Source of the DNA: Desulfotruncus arcticus DSM 17038
GTDB lineage: Bacteria > Bacillota > Desulfotomaculia > Desulfotomaculales > Desulfallaceae
Length of the DNA: 64,000 bases
Reading direction: 5' to 3'
Assembly (NCBI RefSeq): GCF_900113335.1
Contig: NZ_FOOX01000001.1
Location: 124,001 to 188,000 of the forward strand
The notes beneath the pieces are model-generated. The model was given only the letters and a program-made list of their open reading frames with translations, searched no databases and was not told where the DNA came from. Position 1 is the first letter of the stretch. The number at the start of each line of letters is the position of its first letter. Of the stretch, positions 26,087 through 35,230 are shown piece by piece. Both the position numbers and the translations under genes were made by a program.

Positions 26087-26117
26087 AAAAAAGAGGCTGA
26101 TAAAGCCTCTTTTTTTG
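26087..26117 (+). terminator. Intrinsic terminator after ispH-S1
   Basis: AAAGAGGC pairs with GCCTCTTT around TGATAAA, with T residues following on the plus strand and A residues preceding, so it could act in both directions. Confidence 0.85.
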
Positions 26118-26180
26118 TTACATATTTCAAACCCTGCGGGGAACTATATTCATAATTATTTTTTTAAAGGAGGACACAGT

Positions 26181-26936
26181 ATGACGGGCTTACCCATTGG
26201 CATCATTATTCTTATAGTGGTATCCGTTTTGATCTTTCTGGGATTGGCGCAGCGTGTTCTTGACCGGATGCGGTTGTCGGACAAATCCGCCCTTGCAATT
26301 ATAGTGCTATTGATCGTGGGGAGCTTCATCAATATTCCACTGTCAACCGGACGTTATGATGTTTCAATTAATGTAGGCGGTGGTCTTATCCCCATAGGAG
26401 TTGCCATCTACCTGCTGACAAGAGCCGGAACCACCAAGGAATGGGCCAGAGCGTTGATCTCAGCTGTAATAACCGGCGCGGTAATCTTTGGGGCCGCCTT
26501 CCTGGGGCGTGGCGACGTGGAGCCAGGCGGCAGATTTTTGGGTTTTCTGGATTCTCTTTGGGTATATCCCATTATTGGCGGTTTAATTGCGTATATAACC
26601 GGGAGGTCCCGCCGTTCGGCTTTTATAGCAGCAACCCTGGGGCTGGTGCTGGTAGATATTGCCTACCTGATCTGGTATGCTGCAACAGGGGCTCCGGCCG
26701 CTACAGTGGCAATTGGCGGTGCGGGCGCCTTTGACGGAATTATCATAGCCGGGATATTTGCCGTTTTACTGGCCGAAATTATTGGTGAAACCCGTGAAAG
26801 ATTACAGGGAGGACCGGCATCAGAAGGACGTCCCAAGGAATTAATGGAAGGCCTGCGTAAACCCGTACCGGCTGATTCCAACACTGATGCCGGTGAAAGT
26901 GATAATAATGAATTACGGGAGGAGGACCGGCAGTGA
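26181..26936 (+). CDS. DUF1614 domain-containing membrane protein
   Basis: A 251-residue integral membrane protein with about six or seven hydrophobic segments (for example GIIILIVVSVLIFLGLA near the N terminus, and segments near residues 100, 130, 160 and 200) and a hydrophilic C-terminal tail. The region IVGSFINIPLSTG and VNVGGGLIPIGVAIYLL matches the DUF1614 family, found mostly in spore formers. I start it at ATG 26181, right after AAAGGAGGACACAGT, not at the in-frame 26115. Its end overlaps the spoIIP start, linking it to a sporulation operon. Function unknown. Confidence 0.8.
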   Translation: MTGLPIGIIILIVVSVLIFLGLAQRVLDRMRLSDKSALAIIVLLIVGSFINIPLSTGRYDVSINVGGGLIPIGVAIYLLTRAGTTKEWARALISAVITGAVIFGAAFLGRGDVEPGGRFLGFLDSLWVYPIIGGLIAYITGRSRRSAFIAATLGLVLVDIAYLIWYAATGAPAATVAIGGAGAFDGIIIAGIFAVLLAEIIGETRERLQGGPASEGRPKELMEGLRKPVPADSNTDAGESDNNELREEDRQ

Positions 26937-28201
26937 AAAAAAATCGCATAAAAATTGCGCTGGGTGCAGGATTGCTGGCGGTGGGGATTTCTTTGCTGGC
27001 CTATTATACCTTGACGCGCTCCATAAACCCGGCCTGGTCACCGGGCGGGCTTTGGAACAGTGTCATGGAATCCGAGCATGAAGACGGAGTAGTTTATAAA
27101 ATTATGGACCGGGATAATCAGCTTTTAAGCATGATGTCACGTCAAGTGGTGGCGGGCGATGAGCTGATTTCAAGCGCTGGAAGGCGTTACAAAATAACAG
27201 AGGTAAAAGATTATGATGCCAGGGCTGAATTTACGGGCTTAGACCGGGAGCTGCTTTCTTATCAAGACGAGTTTGAACATATGACTGTGCCGGTCGCAGG
27301 ACAGGCGGATTGGAAAAGCAGGCCCGTTGCCATTTACCATACCCATAGCGCTGAATCTTACGTCCCAACAGATGGAACGGAAAGCAAGCCTTACCATGGC
27401 GGCGTTTTTCAAGTGGGGGATGCATTAGCCGCCGAGCTGCAGAAACGGGGAGTTAAAGTAATAAATAACAAAACGCCCCACGAGCCCCGCGATAAAAATG
27501 CTTATTATCGGTCCAGACGTACCGCATCAGAGCTGATGAAAAACAACCCGGTTGCTATTATCGACGTTCACCGTGACGGAATTCCAGACCCTGATTATTA
27601 CAACAAAAAGATAGCCGGCGAAGAAGTTACCCAAGTACGTTTAGTAGTAGGAAGACAGAACCCTAAAATGCAATCCAACATGGATTTTGCCAAAAAAATG
27701 ATGGCTTACGCCAATAAAGTCCACCCCGGGATCGTAAAAGAAATATTTATAGCTCACGGCAACTACAATCAGGATCTAATGTCTACGGCAATGCTGATAG
27801 AAGTTGGCACGCATACAAATTCCCGCATAGCGGCTCAAAAAGGTGCGGCTTTATTTGCGGACGCACTGCCCGGCCTGCTGGATATCGGGGGAGCAGCCGG
27901 CGGACCGCCAAATGCGACGGGCAACTTTGGGCCTGCTGCTAAATCATCGGCAGGGTGGAAGACCCTGGCTTGGATCATCGGTATTAGCTTGCTTGGCAGC
28001 GCTGCTTTCTTACTGGTAAGCTCAGGCAGCTGGAAAAATGCCAGAAAACGTTTAAGCGGCTACTGGGGTAAGGAATTTGCAGGTTTTATGGGCCCGTTCA
28101 AGAAAAAGATGTATACTTCCAAGGGAGATGTTGAAACAGGCTATAGCGAAAAAGCAAACAATGCCGCCCGGGAGAACAGGGAAAAAATTAAAAATGATTA
28201 G
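26933..28201 (+). CDS. spoIIP: Stage II sporulation protein P
   Basis: A 422-residue cell-wall amidase/endopeptidase of the SpoIID-SpoIIM-SpoIIP engulfment complex. The N-terminal membrane anchor is at residues about 7-30. The catalytic domain has VAIYHTHSAESYVP (zinc and active-site residues), INNKTPHEPRDKNAYYRSR, VAIIDVHRDGIPD and MLIEVGTHTNS. Unusually for SpoIIP there is a second hydrophobic segment (about 340-365, WIIGISLLGSAAFLLVSSG) followed by a basic tail. GTG start with GGAGGACCGG upstream, overlapping the DUF1614 stop. Confidence 0.9.
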   Translation: MKKNRIKIALGAGLLAVGISLLAYYTLTRSINPAWSPGGLWNSVMESEHEDGVVYKIMDRDNQLLSMMSRQVVAGDELISSAGRRYKITEVKDYDARAEFTGLDRELLSYQDEFEHMTVPVAGQADWKSRPVAIYHTHSAESYVPTDGTESKPYHGGVFQVGDALAAELQKRGVKVINNKTPHEPRDKNAYYRSRRTASELMKNNPVAIIDVHRDGIPDPDYYNKKIAGEEVTQVRLVVGRQNPKMQSNMDFAKKMMAYANKVHPGIVKEIFIAHGNYNQDLMSTAMLIEVGTHTNSRIAAQKGAALFADALPGLLDIGGAAGGPPNATGNFGPAAKSSAGWKTLAWIIGISLLGSAAFLLVSSGSWKNARKRLSGYWGKEFAGFMGPFKKKMYTSKGDVETGYSEKANNAARENREKIKND

Positions 28202-28303
28202 TTTTTGCCGTAACAGCTAATTATAAATAGAACTGCAGGGCGTATCAAATTCCGTAAAAAGAATGATACGCCTAATTTATGCTAAACCAGGGGTGTGGTT
28301 TGG

Positions 28304-29194
28304 TTGAAGGACTATTTGGATATTATACTGGCTGGAAGCACTGCCGGGATATTGGCCCGGATTTTATTGATTAGATTGGATTATCGACAGTATCCGGGAT
28401 ATCCGCACGGCTATATTTCACATCTTTCACTTGGAGCCATTGCTTCGGCGCTGGGAGCCGTGGCAGTACCGGCGTTAATGGAAAAGGATTTTACTGCATT
28501 TACTTTTTTAGCCCTGGCAGCCCAGCAGTTTAGAGACATCAGAAATATTGAACGGGAAACCCTGGAAAACCTTGAACAAACCAGATTGGAAAAAAGAGGG
28601 CAGGATTATATTGAAGGAATAGCCAGAACTTTCGAAGCCCGCAATTATTTGGTTATGGCCACAGCTTTTGTTACCAGTATAGCTGCTGTGTTGGGCGGTA
28701 TTCTGGCCGCAGCCATAATTGCCGCCATACTCATTTTTCTGAGCAAAACTCTAAGGGCCGGTAAAACCGTTGCTGACATTTGCGAGGTGGTGCCGGCGGA
28801 GATTAGTTTTAAAGGCTCGCTGCTTACAATAGAAGGAATTGACATCATGTCCGTTGGCTTGCCTGATATGCGCGAAAAAATTAAAAATTACGGACTTGCG
28901 GTTATGATTAAGCCCAAAGACGACAATGCCAGGGCAACCATTCACGATTTGGGTCAGCGCATGGCCATAGCACATACCGCGGCAGTCGTCCTGGGGAGCA
29001 AAAAAGATATTGACATTCCGGAGTATACTCCGCTGGTGCGCAAAAATCCCGATACAGGGGCGGCCGCGCTATACATTGTTCCCATGGAAAAAGACATGAA
29101 GTCACTGCTGCTTGCCGTAAAGCGTACACCCGTGCTCGAAAGCGCACGCACCAAACCGCTAAGAACCCAGGCGGGACGAATAGCTTCCGATTAA
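28304..29194 (+). CDS. YIEGIA family membrane protein
   Basis: A protein of about 296 residues named for its conserved YIEGIA box, visible here as GQDYIEGIARTFEARNYL near residue 105. The N terminus has LDIILAGSTAGILARILL and RLDYRQYPGYPHGYISHLSLG. Hydrophobic segments lie near residues 8-24, 43-70 and 125-150; the last third is soluble. The family is restricted to spore-forming Firmicutes. I prefer TTG 28304, with AGGGGTG at suitable spacing; GTG 28295 is in frame. Its small partner follows at 29247. The role is uncharacterised; sporulation is inferred from phylogeny and from spoIIP upstream. Confidence 0.82.
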   Translation: MKDYLDIILAGSTAGILARILLIRLDYRQYPGYPHGYISHLSLGAIASALGAVAVPALMEKDFTAFTFLALAAQQFRDIRNIERETLENLEQTRLEKRGQDYIEGIARTFEARNYLVMATAFVTSIAAVLGGILAAAIIAAILIFLSKTLRAGKTVADICEVVPAEISFKGSLLTIEGIDIMSVGLPDMREKIKNYGLAVMIKPKDDNARATIHDLGQRMAIAHTAAVVLGSKKDIDIPEYTPLVRKNPDTGAAALYIVPMEKDMKSLLLAVKRTPVLESARTKPLRTQAGRIASD

Positions 29195-29246
29195 GGTTGC
29201 AGGTTTCGGGGTCGGACCCCGGCTCATCAAATCAAAAGAGGTGAGT

Positions 29247-29444
29247 ATGTTGGGAAATGAGGCAGAAAAAAAGTCAATTCTTGCCGTTATAACAACAGAT
29301 AAAGACAAGGTAACCGGAGCGGTGCCGATATTTATCGCAGCCAACGAGGCGGAGAAAGAGAAAATCGCTGTATTCCTGGCCAGGAGCTTAGACGCGATGG
29401 TTCATGACCTGGAAAATGGTTGTTATTTTATTGTAAATCAATGA
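29247..29444 (+). CDS. Small YIEGIA partner (capping complex subunit type)
   Basis: A protein of about 65 residues downstream of YIEGIA. It matches the short conserved protein that accompanies YIEGIA genes and has been named a capping complex subunit. Sequence features are an N-terminal KKSILAVITTDKDKV strand, a helix FIAANEAEKEKIAVFLARSLD and a C-terminal strand. AAGAGGTG precedes the ATG closely; TTG 29250 or GTG 29241 are alternatives. No activity is known. Confidence 0.65.
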   Translation: MLGNEAEKKSILAVITTDKDKVTGAVPIFIAANEAEKEKIAVFLARSLDAMVHDLENGCYFIVNQ

Positions 29445-29450
29445 AAAAGA

Positions 29451-29688
29451 CAGGAGTCAGGAGTCAGAATTCAGGAGTCAGGAGATGAAGTTAGTAACTG
29501 GCTTCTGGCTTCTGACTTCGGAACAATTGGTACTGTTCGATCGGCCACGAAGCGCAGCAAAGGGCCGATCGAACTATCCCCGTGGCAAAGCGCCCGTGGC
29601 GAAGCGTCGCTGTAGTACTAATTACTAACTAATAGCTACTGTGTACTAATTCTGAATTCTGACTCCTGACTCCTGACTCCTGAATTCT
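29451..29688. repeat. Composite inverted-repeat element built from gagtcag heptamers
   Basis: The left arm (29451-29484) is tandem CAGGAGT/GAGTCAG copies with an internal GAATTC. The right arm (29651-29688) is the reverse complement with three heptamers. Between them is a perfect 12-bp inverted repeat, GTTCGATCGGCC at 29535-29546 with GGCCGATCGAAC at 29563-29574, and GTGGC(A/G)AAGCG repeats. No coding capacity is visible. Confidence 0.75.
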
Positions 29689-29710
29689 AATCATTATAAG
29701 GGGGATACTT

Positions 29711-30169
29711 TTGAAAATAATTTACCATTGTTTTGGTGGAACCCATTCATCCGTGACGGCTGCAGCAGCTCATTTGGGGTTATTGCCTGACAATCGCCCT
29801 CCCCGGGCGGAGGAATTATTGAATTTGCCCTATTTTGATACTAAAGAAAACAATGATCATGGTGATATCACCATCATGGGCATGGACGAATGCGGTAATG
29901 AGATATGTTTTGTTGGCCAGCGTGGCAAGCCGAAAATATTGGAAAATCTGGCAGACAGTCTGGCTGATCATTTTGAGATACCAAAAAATCAATTTAAACT
30001 GGTAAATGTTATGTATAAGGTTAACTTAAGCATGAAAGTAGGTGGGACCTTTTCACGCCGGTTCAAGTGGATTAAATCCGGCAGGCCGATAGTTACCTGG
30101 GGTACCGCCAGAGCCTATGATCAGATTCTGCGGCTTGTTCATTTCGTTAAAGCAAGGGAGTTACGGTAA
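29711..30169 (+). CDS. DUF3189 family protein (first of a tandem pair)
   Basis: A 152-residue soluble protein of the DUF3189 family. Its hallmark is the N-terminal MKIIYHCFGGTHSSVTAAAAH, followed by LGLLPDNRPP and the NNDHGDITIMGMDECGNEICFVG segment. The alternating strand-helix pattern and conserved histidines suggest an alpha/beta nucleotide- or metal-binding fold, but no activity is known. TTG start after AAGGGGG. Its stop overlaps the next gene's ATG by one base, giving a coupled pair of paralogues. Confidence 0.8.
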   Translation: MKIIYHCFGGTHSSVTAAAAHLGLLPDNRPPRAEELLNLPYFDTKENNDHGDITIMGMDECGNEICFVGQRGKPKILENLADSLADHFEIPKNQFKLVNVMYKVNLSMKVGGTFSRRFKWIKSGRPIVTWGTARAYDQILRLVHFVKARELR

Positions 30170-30597
30170 TGTCCAAAATTATATTTTATAACGACACCGG
30201 TTTTCCGTATTCCGTGCTGGCCGCTGCCATCAGGAGCGGGCTGCTCCCGCGGGACCGTCTGCCGGAAAAGCAGGAGCTGTTTGGTGTTTTGCAGCGCTAT
30301 GGTATGGGCAAAGGGGAGGCAACCGTATTTGATCTGGGTTGTGACCTGAATAATGAAAAATGTCTGGCCATGTGGTCACGGGGCGACGGCGATATGACCG
30401 GTAGAATAATAAAAAGTTTTTTGGGCCTGTTTCAAATACGAGATTACCGTCTGGTTAGGTTGGATTATCCCAAGACTTATTTATTAAGGGCCGGCGTAAT
30501 ACTCACTAAATTCCCCGGATTAAGGCCTTTAGGCCGGCAAATGATCCACCGGGCTGTGAAATCAGTTTACCGCAAGCTGTTGGAAACTGCTTCATAA
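30169..30597 (+). CDS. DUF3189 family protein (second of a tandem pair)
   Basis: A 142-residue paralogue of the preceding gene. It opens with MSKIIFYNDTGFPYSVLAAAIRSGLLPRDRLP, aligned with the first copy, but lacks the YHCFGGTHSS cysteine/histidine cluster: C, H and G are replaced by NDTGFPYS. It may therefore be a non-catalytic or differently liganded partner (inference). Translationally coupled to the first copy through a TAATG overlap. The C-terminal third is basic. Confidence 0.75.
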   Translation: MSKIIFYNDTGFPYSVLAAAIRSGLLPRDRLPEKQELFGVLQRYGMGKGEATVFDLGCDLNNEKCLAMWSRGDGDMTGRIIKSFLGLFQIRDYRLVRLDYPKTYLLRAGVILTKFPGLRPLGRQMIHRAVKSVYRKLLETAS

Positions 30598-30677
30598 AAA
30601 GGCTTTGGCAGAAGCGCCTTGACTAAATATGCCAGCTGTCGGATAATGTAACGAGAGTATTGGAGGTGGTGCTCCCC

Positions 30678-31991
30678 ATGCGGGACCACGGGCTGGTTAT
30701 ACAAAATGTGGAACACGACAGCATTGCCGGTGAGCTCGGTGTGGAGCCCGGCGACAGTTTATTGCAGGTTAACGGCAAACCGGTTTTAGATATATTGGAT
30801 TACCGCTATTTAACAGCCGAAGAAAATCTGGAAATATTATTACAAAAGGAAAACGGCGAGCAATGGCTGTTGGATATTGAAAAAGATTTGGACGAGCCTA
30901 TGGGTATTGCCTTTATTGAAGGCGGCTGGGGGAATACCAGAAGCTGCGGCAACAATTGCATTTTCTGCTTTGTCGATCAAATGCCGCACCAAATGCGCCC
31001 CAGTCTATATGTCAAGGATGACGATTATCGCCTGTCCTTTGCCCAGGGCAATTTCATAACCCTGACCAACACCGGTCCTTCGGAACTGGAAAGAATAGCC
31101 CGGTTACGGCTGAGTCCCCTGTACATTTCCGTGCATACCACCGATCCCCGGCTGCGCCAACAAATGATGAGGCACCGCCGGGCCGGGGAAATCATGAGCC
31201 AACTGACTTTTTTAGCGGACAAGAGTATTGAGATGCATACCCAGGCGGTTTTGTGCCCGGGAATCAATGACGGCGAGCAACTGAACAGGACTATTGAAGA
31301 TTTAGGCGGACTGTGGCCGGCGGTACGGTCACTGGCGGTGGTTCCGGTTGGCCTAACGGCCTGGCGACAGGGGCTATACGAACTCCGCCCATATAACCGG
31401 GACCGGGCCGGGGCCGTAATTGATCAGGTTCAGAGCTGGCAGAAAACCTTTAACAGTAAAAATGATTACCCGTTTGTTTTTGCTTCGGATGAGTTTTACT
31501 TGATTTCTGGCCAACCGATACCGGAGGCAGGCCGGTACGGGGGCTTTCCTCAAACAGAAAATGGGGTGGGTCTGGTACGTCTGTTTATGGATGAATGGGA
31601 AACAGCGTCCCGAAGCCTGCCCGGGCAGATAGAAAAGCCGCTGCGTGGCTCGGTAGCAACCGGAACACTTGCCGGTCCGGTATTGCGGCCGATTGTAGAA
31701 ACAATCAACAGGGTCAAGGGCGTGCAGCTGACACTGCATGTTCTGGAAAACGAATTTTTCGGTAAAACTGTTAATGTGGCAGGTTTATTAACCGGTCGTG
31801 ATTTACAAAGCGGCTTATCCGGCCGGGACCTCGGCGAGGTGCTGTTTATACCCGAAGTGATGCTGCGCCGGGATGATGATGTTTTCCTCGACGATATGAC
31901 GGTTGCAGAACTGGGATCAAGTTTAGGAGTAGTTGTAACTGTGGTAGATGGCCCGAAAGATTTGGTGCAATATATTAGAACAGAGTTTTAG
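30678..31991 (+). CDS. DUF512 radical-SAM-like protein with PDZ domain
   Basis: About 437 residues. An N-terminal PDZ-like domain (residues about 1-65, GLVIQNVEHDSIAGELGVEPGDSLLQVNGKPV) is followed by a CxxxCxxC cluster in RSCGNNCIFCFVDQMP, typical of a radical SAM [4Fe-4S] site. Then come YVKDDDYRLSFAQGNFITLTN, YISVHTTDP and, in the C-terminal DUF512 region, LENEFFGKTVNVAGLLTG. The family is common in cyanobacteria and clostridia and sits next to der, plsY and gpsA, as here. The substrate is unknown. ATG 30678 follows GGAGGTGGTG; TTG 30660 is the longest frame. Confidence 0.88.
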   Translation: MRDHGLVIQNVEHDSIAGELGVEPGDSLLQVNGKPVLDILDYRYLTAEENLEILLQKENGEQWLLDIEKDLDEPMGIAFIEGGWGNTRSCGNNCIFCFVDQMPHQMRPSLYVKDDDYRLSFAQGNFITLTNTGPSELERIARLRLSPLYISVHTTDPRLRQQMMRHRRAGEIMSQLTFLADKSIEMHTQAVLCPGINDGEQLNRTIEDLGGLWPAVRSLAVVPVGLTAWRQGLYELRPYNRDRAGAVIDQVQSWQKTFNSKNDYPFVFASDEFYLISGQPIPEAGRYGGFPQTENGVGLVRLFMDEWETASRSLPGQIEKPLRGSVATGTLAGPVLRPIVETINRVKGVQLTLHVLENEFFGKTVNVAGLLTGRDLQSGLSGRDLGEVLFIPEVMLRRDDDVFLDDMTVAELGSSLGVVVTVVDGPKDLVQYIRTEF

Positions 31992-32021
31992 CCACAGTAA
32001 AATTGCAATTAGAATACGGGA

Positions 32022-32085
32022 TTAAGAATTCAGTAGGGATTTATTAATTATTCTGACTCCTGACTCCTGAATTCTGAATACTGAT
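32022..32085. repeat. Degenerate gagtcag/gactcct repeat before der
   Basis: Contains ATTCAGTAGGG and then tandem GACTCCT copies flanked by GAATTCTGAATACTG, the same family as 29451-29688. It separates the DUF512 gene from der. Confidence 0.6.
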
Positions 32086-32112
32086 AAATAACTTTTGAGA
32101 GATGGTGGAAAA

Positions 32113-33423
32113 ATGGCTAGACCCATAGTGGCCATTGTTGGAAGACCAAATGTAGGTAAATCTACTTTATTTAACCGGATTGTCGGCGGCAGGGTTGCTA
32201 TTGTCGAGGGGGTTCCCGGTGTTACCAGGGACAGGTTGTACCAGGATGCCGACTGGAACGGAAGAAAGTTCACCCTGGTGGACACTGGCGGGTTGGATTA
32301 CCGGGAGGACGGGCAAATTATCAGCAACGTCAGAAAACAGGCCGAACTGGCCATATCCGAGGCGGACGTGGTCCTTTTTGTGGTGGATGCCCGGGAAGGT
32401 CCTACCGGCACCGACGGCGATGTGGCGGCAATACTGCGCCGTACCGACAAACCGGTGATTCTGGCGGCAAATAAAGTGGAAGAATTTCACAAGCCCAACG
32501 AGCTTTATGAATTTTATAGACTGGGTTTGGGAGATCCGCTGCCGGTATCTGCCGCTCAGGGCATGAATACCGGAGAATTGCTTGATGAAATCGTTCTTAA
32601 TCTTCCGGCAGCGGAGGATGATGAAGAAGAGGAGGAAATTACCAAAATAGCTGTTATCGGCCGTCCCAATGTGGGCAAGTCCTCGTTGGTAAACGCCTTG
32701 CTGGGGGAAGAACGTGTTATCGTCAGTGATATACCGGGTACAACCAGGGACGCTATTGATACATTTATTAATAGAAACGATAAACAATATCTGATCATTG
32801 ACACCGCGGGGATCAGAAGACGGAGCAAAATCGGGATAGCCACTGAAAAATACAGTGTGATTCGTTCACTGCGGGCCATTGACCGCAGCGACGTAGTTTT
32901 GATGCTGATAGACGCGGTTGAAAAATTAACCGAACAGGATAAAAAAATCGCCGGATACGCCCATGAAAAAGGCAGGGCATCAATAATAGTTGTAAATAAG
33001 TGGGATCTGGTAGAAAAGGATGACCGCACTTCCAACCGGTACATTGAAGATTTGCGTTCAGGCCTTGGCTTTATGCAGTACGCTCCGGTTATGTTTGTCA
33101 GCGCGCTGACCGGCCAGCGGGTACACCGGGTATTAGAACTGGTGGATTATGTCGCGGAACAGCAAAACATGCGTGTTTCCACCGGCAACCTTAATGACTT
33201 AATTAAGGAAGCAACCATGCACAACCCGACACCCCAGGATAAGGGCAGAAAACTTAAAATTTTTTATGGAACCCAAGGTGGAGTTAAACCACCCACATTT
33301 CTTTTATTTGTTAATGAACCGGAGCTGATGCATTTTTCTTACCTGCGCTATCTGGAAAATCAATTGCGGTCGGCGTACGGGTTTGAAGGCACCCCGATTA
33401 AGATTTACCTGCGCAAAAGATAA
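32113..33423 (+). CDS. der: Ribosome biogenesis GTPase Der (EngA)
   Basis: A 436-residue double-GTPase required for 50S assembly. The first G domain has [17 protein letters not shown] and NKVE; the second has [23 protein letters not shown] and NKWDLVEK. The C-terminal KH-like domain follows (about 350-436, [19 protein letters not shown], ending in KIYLRKR). An acidic linker (EDDEEEEEI) separates the G domains. ATG 32113 is preceded by GATGGTGG; the in-frame TTG 32095 would add only MRDGGK. plsY and gpsA follow closely as an operon. Confidence 0.97.
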   Translation: MARPIVAIVGRPNVGKSTLFNRIVGGRVAIVEGVPGVTRDRLYQDADWNGRKFTLVDTGGLDYREDGQIISNVRKQAELAISEADVVLFVVDAREGPTGTDGDVAAILRRTDKPVILAANKVEEFHKPNELYEFYRLGLGDPLPVSAAQGMNTGELLDEIVLNLPAAEDDEEEEEITKIAVIGRPNVGKSSLVNALLGEERVIVSDIPGTTRDAIDTFINRNDKQYLIIDTAGIRRRSKIGIATEKYSVIRSLRAIDRSDVVLMLIDAVEKLTEQDKKIAGYAHEKGRASIIVVNKWDLVEKDDRTSNRYIEDLRSGLGFMQYAPVMFVSALTGQRVHRVLELVDYVAEQQNMRVSTGNLNDLIKEATMHNPTPQDKGRKLKIFYGTQGGVKPPTFLLFVNEPELMHFSYLRYLENQLRSAYGFEGTPIKIYLRKR

Positions 33424-33438
33424 CCGGAGGGATATAGT

Positions 33439-34035
33439 ATGAGCATTTATGTTTTGTATGCCGCGGTGGCTAGCTACCTGATTGGTTCAATACCCTTTGG
33501 TTTTATTCTCGCCAGGTATGCTAAAGGAATCGATATCAGGCAATTTGGCAGCGGCAATATCGGGGCAACTAATGTGTGGCGCACATTGGGGCCGGTGCCG
33601 GGTATTATCGTGCTGCTGCTGGATATGAGCAAAGGCGTGGCATCTGTTTTCATTGGCCGGCATTTGGGTGGCGCGGGCACTGAGCTCATCGCGGCATTTT
33701 TTGCGCTTTGCGGTCACAGCTGGCCTGTCTTTATCAAGTTTAAGGGTGGGAAAATTGTGGCGACCGGTGGTGGGATAATACTGGCGATTTCTCCGCTGAC
33801 AACCCTGATAGCGCTGATAGTCTTGCTCATAACCGTGGGAATTAGCAGGTATGTTTCCCTGGGGTCAATAATGGCGGCAATAACAGTGCCGGTGACAATG
33901 ATTATATTAAGGATGAATATTTTGTACATATTATTTGGTGTAGTAATTGCAGCATTTGTGATCTACAAGCACAGGCCCAATATTAAGAGAATCCTTGACG
34001 GTACGGAATTTAAAGTTGGGAAGGGCAGGCGGTAG
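33439..34035 (+). CDS. plsY: Glycerol-3-phosphate acyltransferase PlsY
   Basis: A 198-residue multi-pass membrane enzyme acylating glycerol-3-phosphate from acyl-phosphate, the first step of phospholipid synthesis. The three cytoplasmic motifs are visible: [30 protein letters not shown] (motif 2), and [18 protein letters not shown] (motif 3 region), with [16 protein letters not shown] at the end. GGAGGGATATAGT precedes the ATG. gpsA begins five bases downstream, so enzyme and substrate supply are cotranscribed. Confidence 0.95.
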   Translation: MSIYVLYAAVASYLIGSIPFGFILARYAKGIDIRQFGSGNIGATNVWRTLGPVPGIIVLLLDMSKGVASVFIGRHLGGAGTELIAAFFALCGHSWPVFIKFKGGKIVATGGGIILAISPLTTLIALIVLLITVGISRYVSLGSIMAAITVPVTMIILRMNILYILFGVVIAAFVIYKHRPNIKRILDGTEFKVGKGRR

Positions 34036-34040
34036 TTTTT

Positions 34041-35114
34041 ATGGGTGAAAACGGAAAAGTTGCCGTGCTGGGAGCGGGGAGCTGGGGGACAGCCCTTGCG
34101 GCGCACCTGGCAGATAAAGGGTATCGGGTCGGATTATGGTCCAGAAGGCCGGACCAGGTGGAACAGCTGAACACCTGCAGGGAAAACAGCCGATACCTGC
34201 CCGGAATCAAGCTGCCGGAGAATATGCTGGCTACCGGTGACCTTGAGCATGTTCTGTCAGCAGCTGAATACGTTGTATTTAGTGTTCCTTCCCATAGTTT
34301 CAGACAAGTACTATCCGATGCTTTAGCTTATATTGATGAAAACGCGCTGGTGATCAATACTGCTAAAGGCATAGAAGAAAACAGCTTGCAAAGGCTGTCG
34401 GAGGTTTTTGGGGAGGTGGCCGGTAACGGCAGGGCTAAAAACTATGCAGTTTTATCCGGGCCCAGCCATGCTGAAGAAGTGGCTCTTAAAATGCCTGCCG
34501 CCGTGGTGGTTGCCGCTGCTTCAGACGAACCGGCGACCCGGGGGCAGGATTTGTTTATGACTGAAACCTTTAGAGTTTACACCAACCCGGACATTATCGG
34601 GGTTGAACTGGGCGGTGCCTTGAAAAATATCATCGCCCTGGGCACAGGTATAGTTGACGGTTTCATTGGCAGTGATAACACCAAAGCCGCCTTTATAACC
34701 AGGGGGCTGGCAGAGATCACCAGGCTGGGTATCGCCATGCATGCCAATCCTTTAACCTTTGCCGGGCTGGCAGGCCTGGGGGATTTGATTGTTACCTGTA
34801 CCAGCAAGCACAGCCGCAACCGCCGGGCTGGTATAGAAATAGGTAGGGGTAACTCTCTGGAACAGGCTTTGGCAGGTGTGAACATGGTGGTGGAAGGAGT
34901 GCGAACTACCCGCGCGACCCATGGGCTGGCTAAAGCCTGGGGTGTAGAGATGCCCATAACCGAGCAAATGTATCAGGTATTATTTAAAGGCAAGAACCCC
35001 AAGACGGCGGTAGTAAACCTGATGAACAGAGATAAAACGAATGAAGTGGAGGAAGTGGCCCTGGCCAAAATAAAATGGTGGATAGAAAAAGATGATAAAA
35101 GCCCTGCTTTTTAA
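34041..35114 (+). CDS. gpsA: NAD(P)H glycerol-3-phosphate dehydrogenase
   Basis: A 357-residue enzyme reducing dihydroxyacetone phosphate to glycerol-3-phosphate for PlsY. The Rossmann motif [16 protein letters not shown] is near the N terminus; [37 protein letters not shown] (catalytic lysine region) and [18 protein letters not shown] are family motifs. The ATG is close behind the plsY stop; the upstream GGCAGGCGG is the likely ribosome site. A terminator overlaps the stop codon. Confidence 0.95.
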   Translation: MGENGKVAVLGAGSWGTALAAHLADKGYRVGLWSRRPDQVEQLNTCRENSRYLPGIKLPENMLATGDLEHVLSAAEYVVFSVPSHSFRQVLSDALAYIDENALVINTAKGIEENSLQRLSEVFGEVAGNGRAKNYAVLSGPSHAEEVALKMPAAVVVAAASDEPATRGQDLFMTETFRVYTNPDIIGVELGGALKNIIALGTGIVDGFIGSDNTKAAFITRGLAEITRLGIAMHANPLTFAGLAGLGDLIVTCTSKHSRNRRAGIEIGRGNSLEQALAGVNMVVEGVRTTRATHGLAKAWGVEMPITEQMYQVLFKGKNPKTAVVNLMNRDKTNEVEEVALAKIKWWIEKDDKSPAF

Positions 35115-35127
35115 AGCAGGGCTTTTT
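35098..35127 (+). terminator. Intrinsic terminator overlapping the gpsA stop
   Basis: AAAGCCCTGCTTT pairs with AAAGCAGGGCTTT, followed by T residues. The stem begins before the gpsA stop codon. Confidence 0.85.
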
Positions 35128-35128
35128 G

Positions 35129-35189
35129 TTACACTTTAGGACAATATATCTTGCCATATATATGGCAAGCGCTAAGGATTAAAGTGTAA
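35129..35189. repeat. 61-bp nested palindrome between gpsA and the NlpC gene
   Basis: The outer arms TTACACTTTA (35129-35138) and TAAAGTGTAA (35180-35189) are perfectly inverted. Inside lies a perfect 20-base palindrome (CTTGCCATAT and its complement, 35150-35169). It sits between two terminators of convergent genes. It could be a miniature inverted-repeat element or a protein-binding site. Confidence 0.75.
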
Positions 35190-35230
35190 AAAAGCGTGCA
35201 TTAAGGGAACTGATTTGAGCACGCTTTTTT
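35188..35230 (-). terminator. Bidirectional terminator for the NlpC/P60 gene
   Basis: AAAAAAGCGTGC pairs with GCACGCTTTTTT around a 19-base loop. On the minus strand a T run follows the hairpin directly after the NlpC stop codon. Confidence 0.8.
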
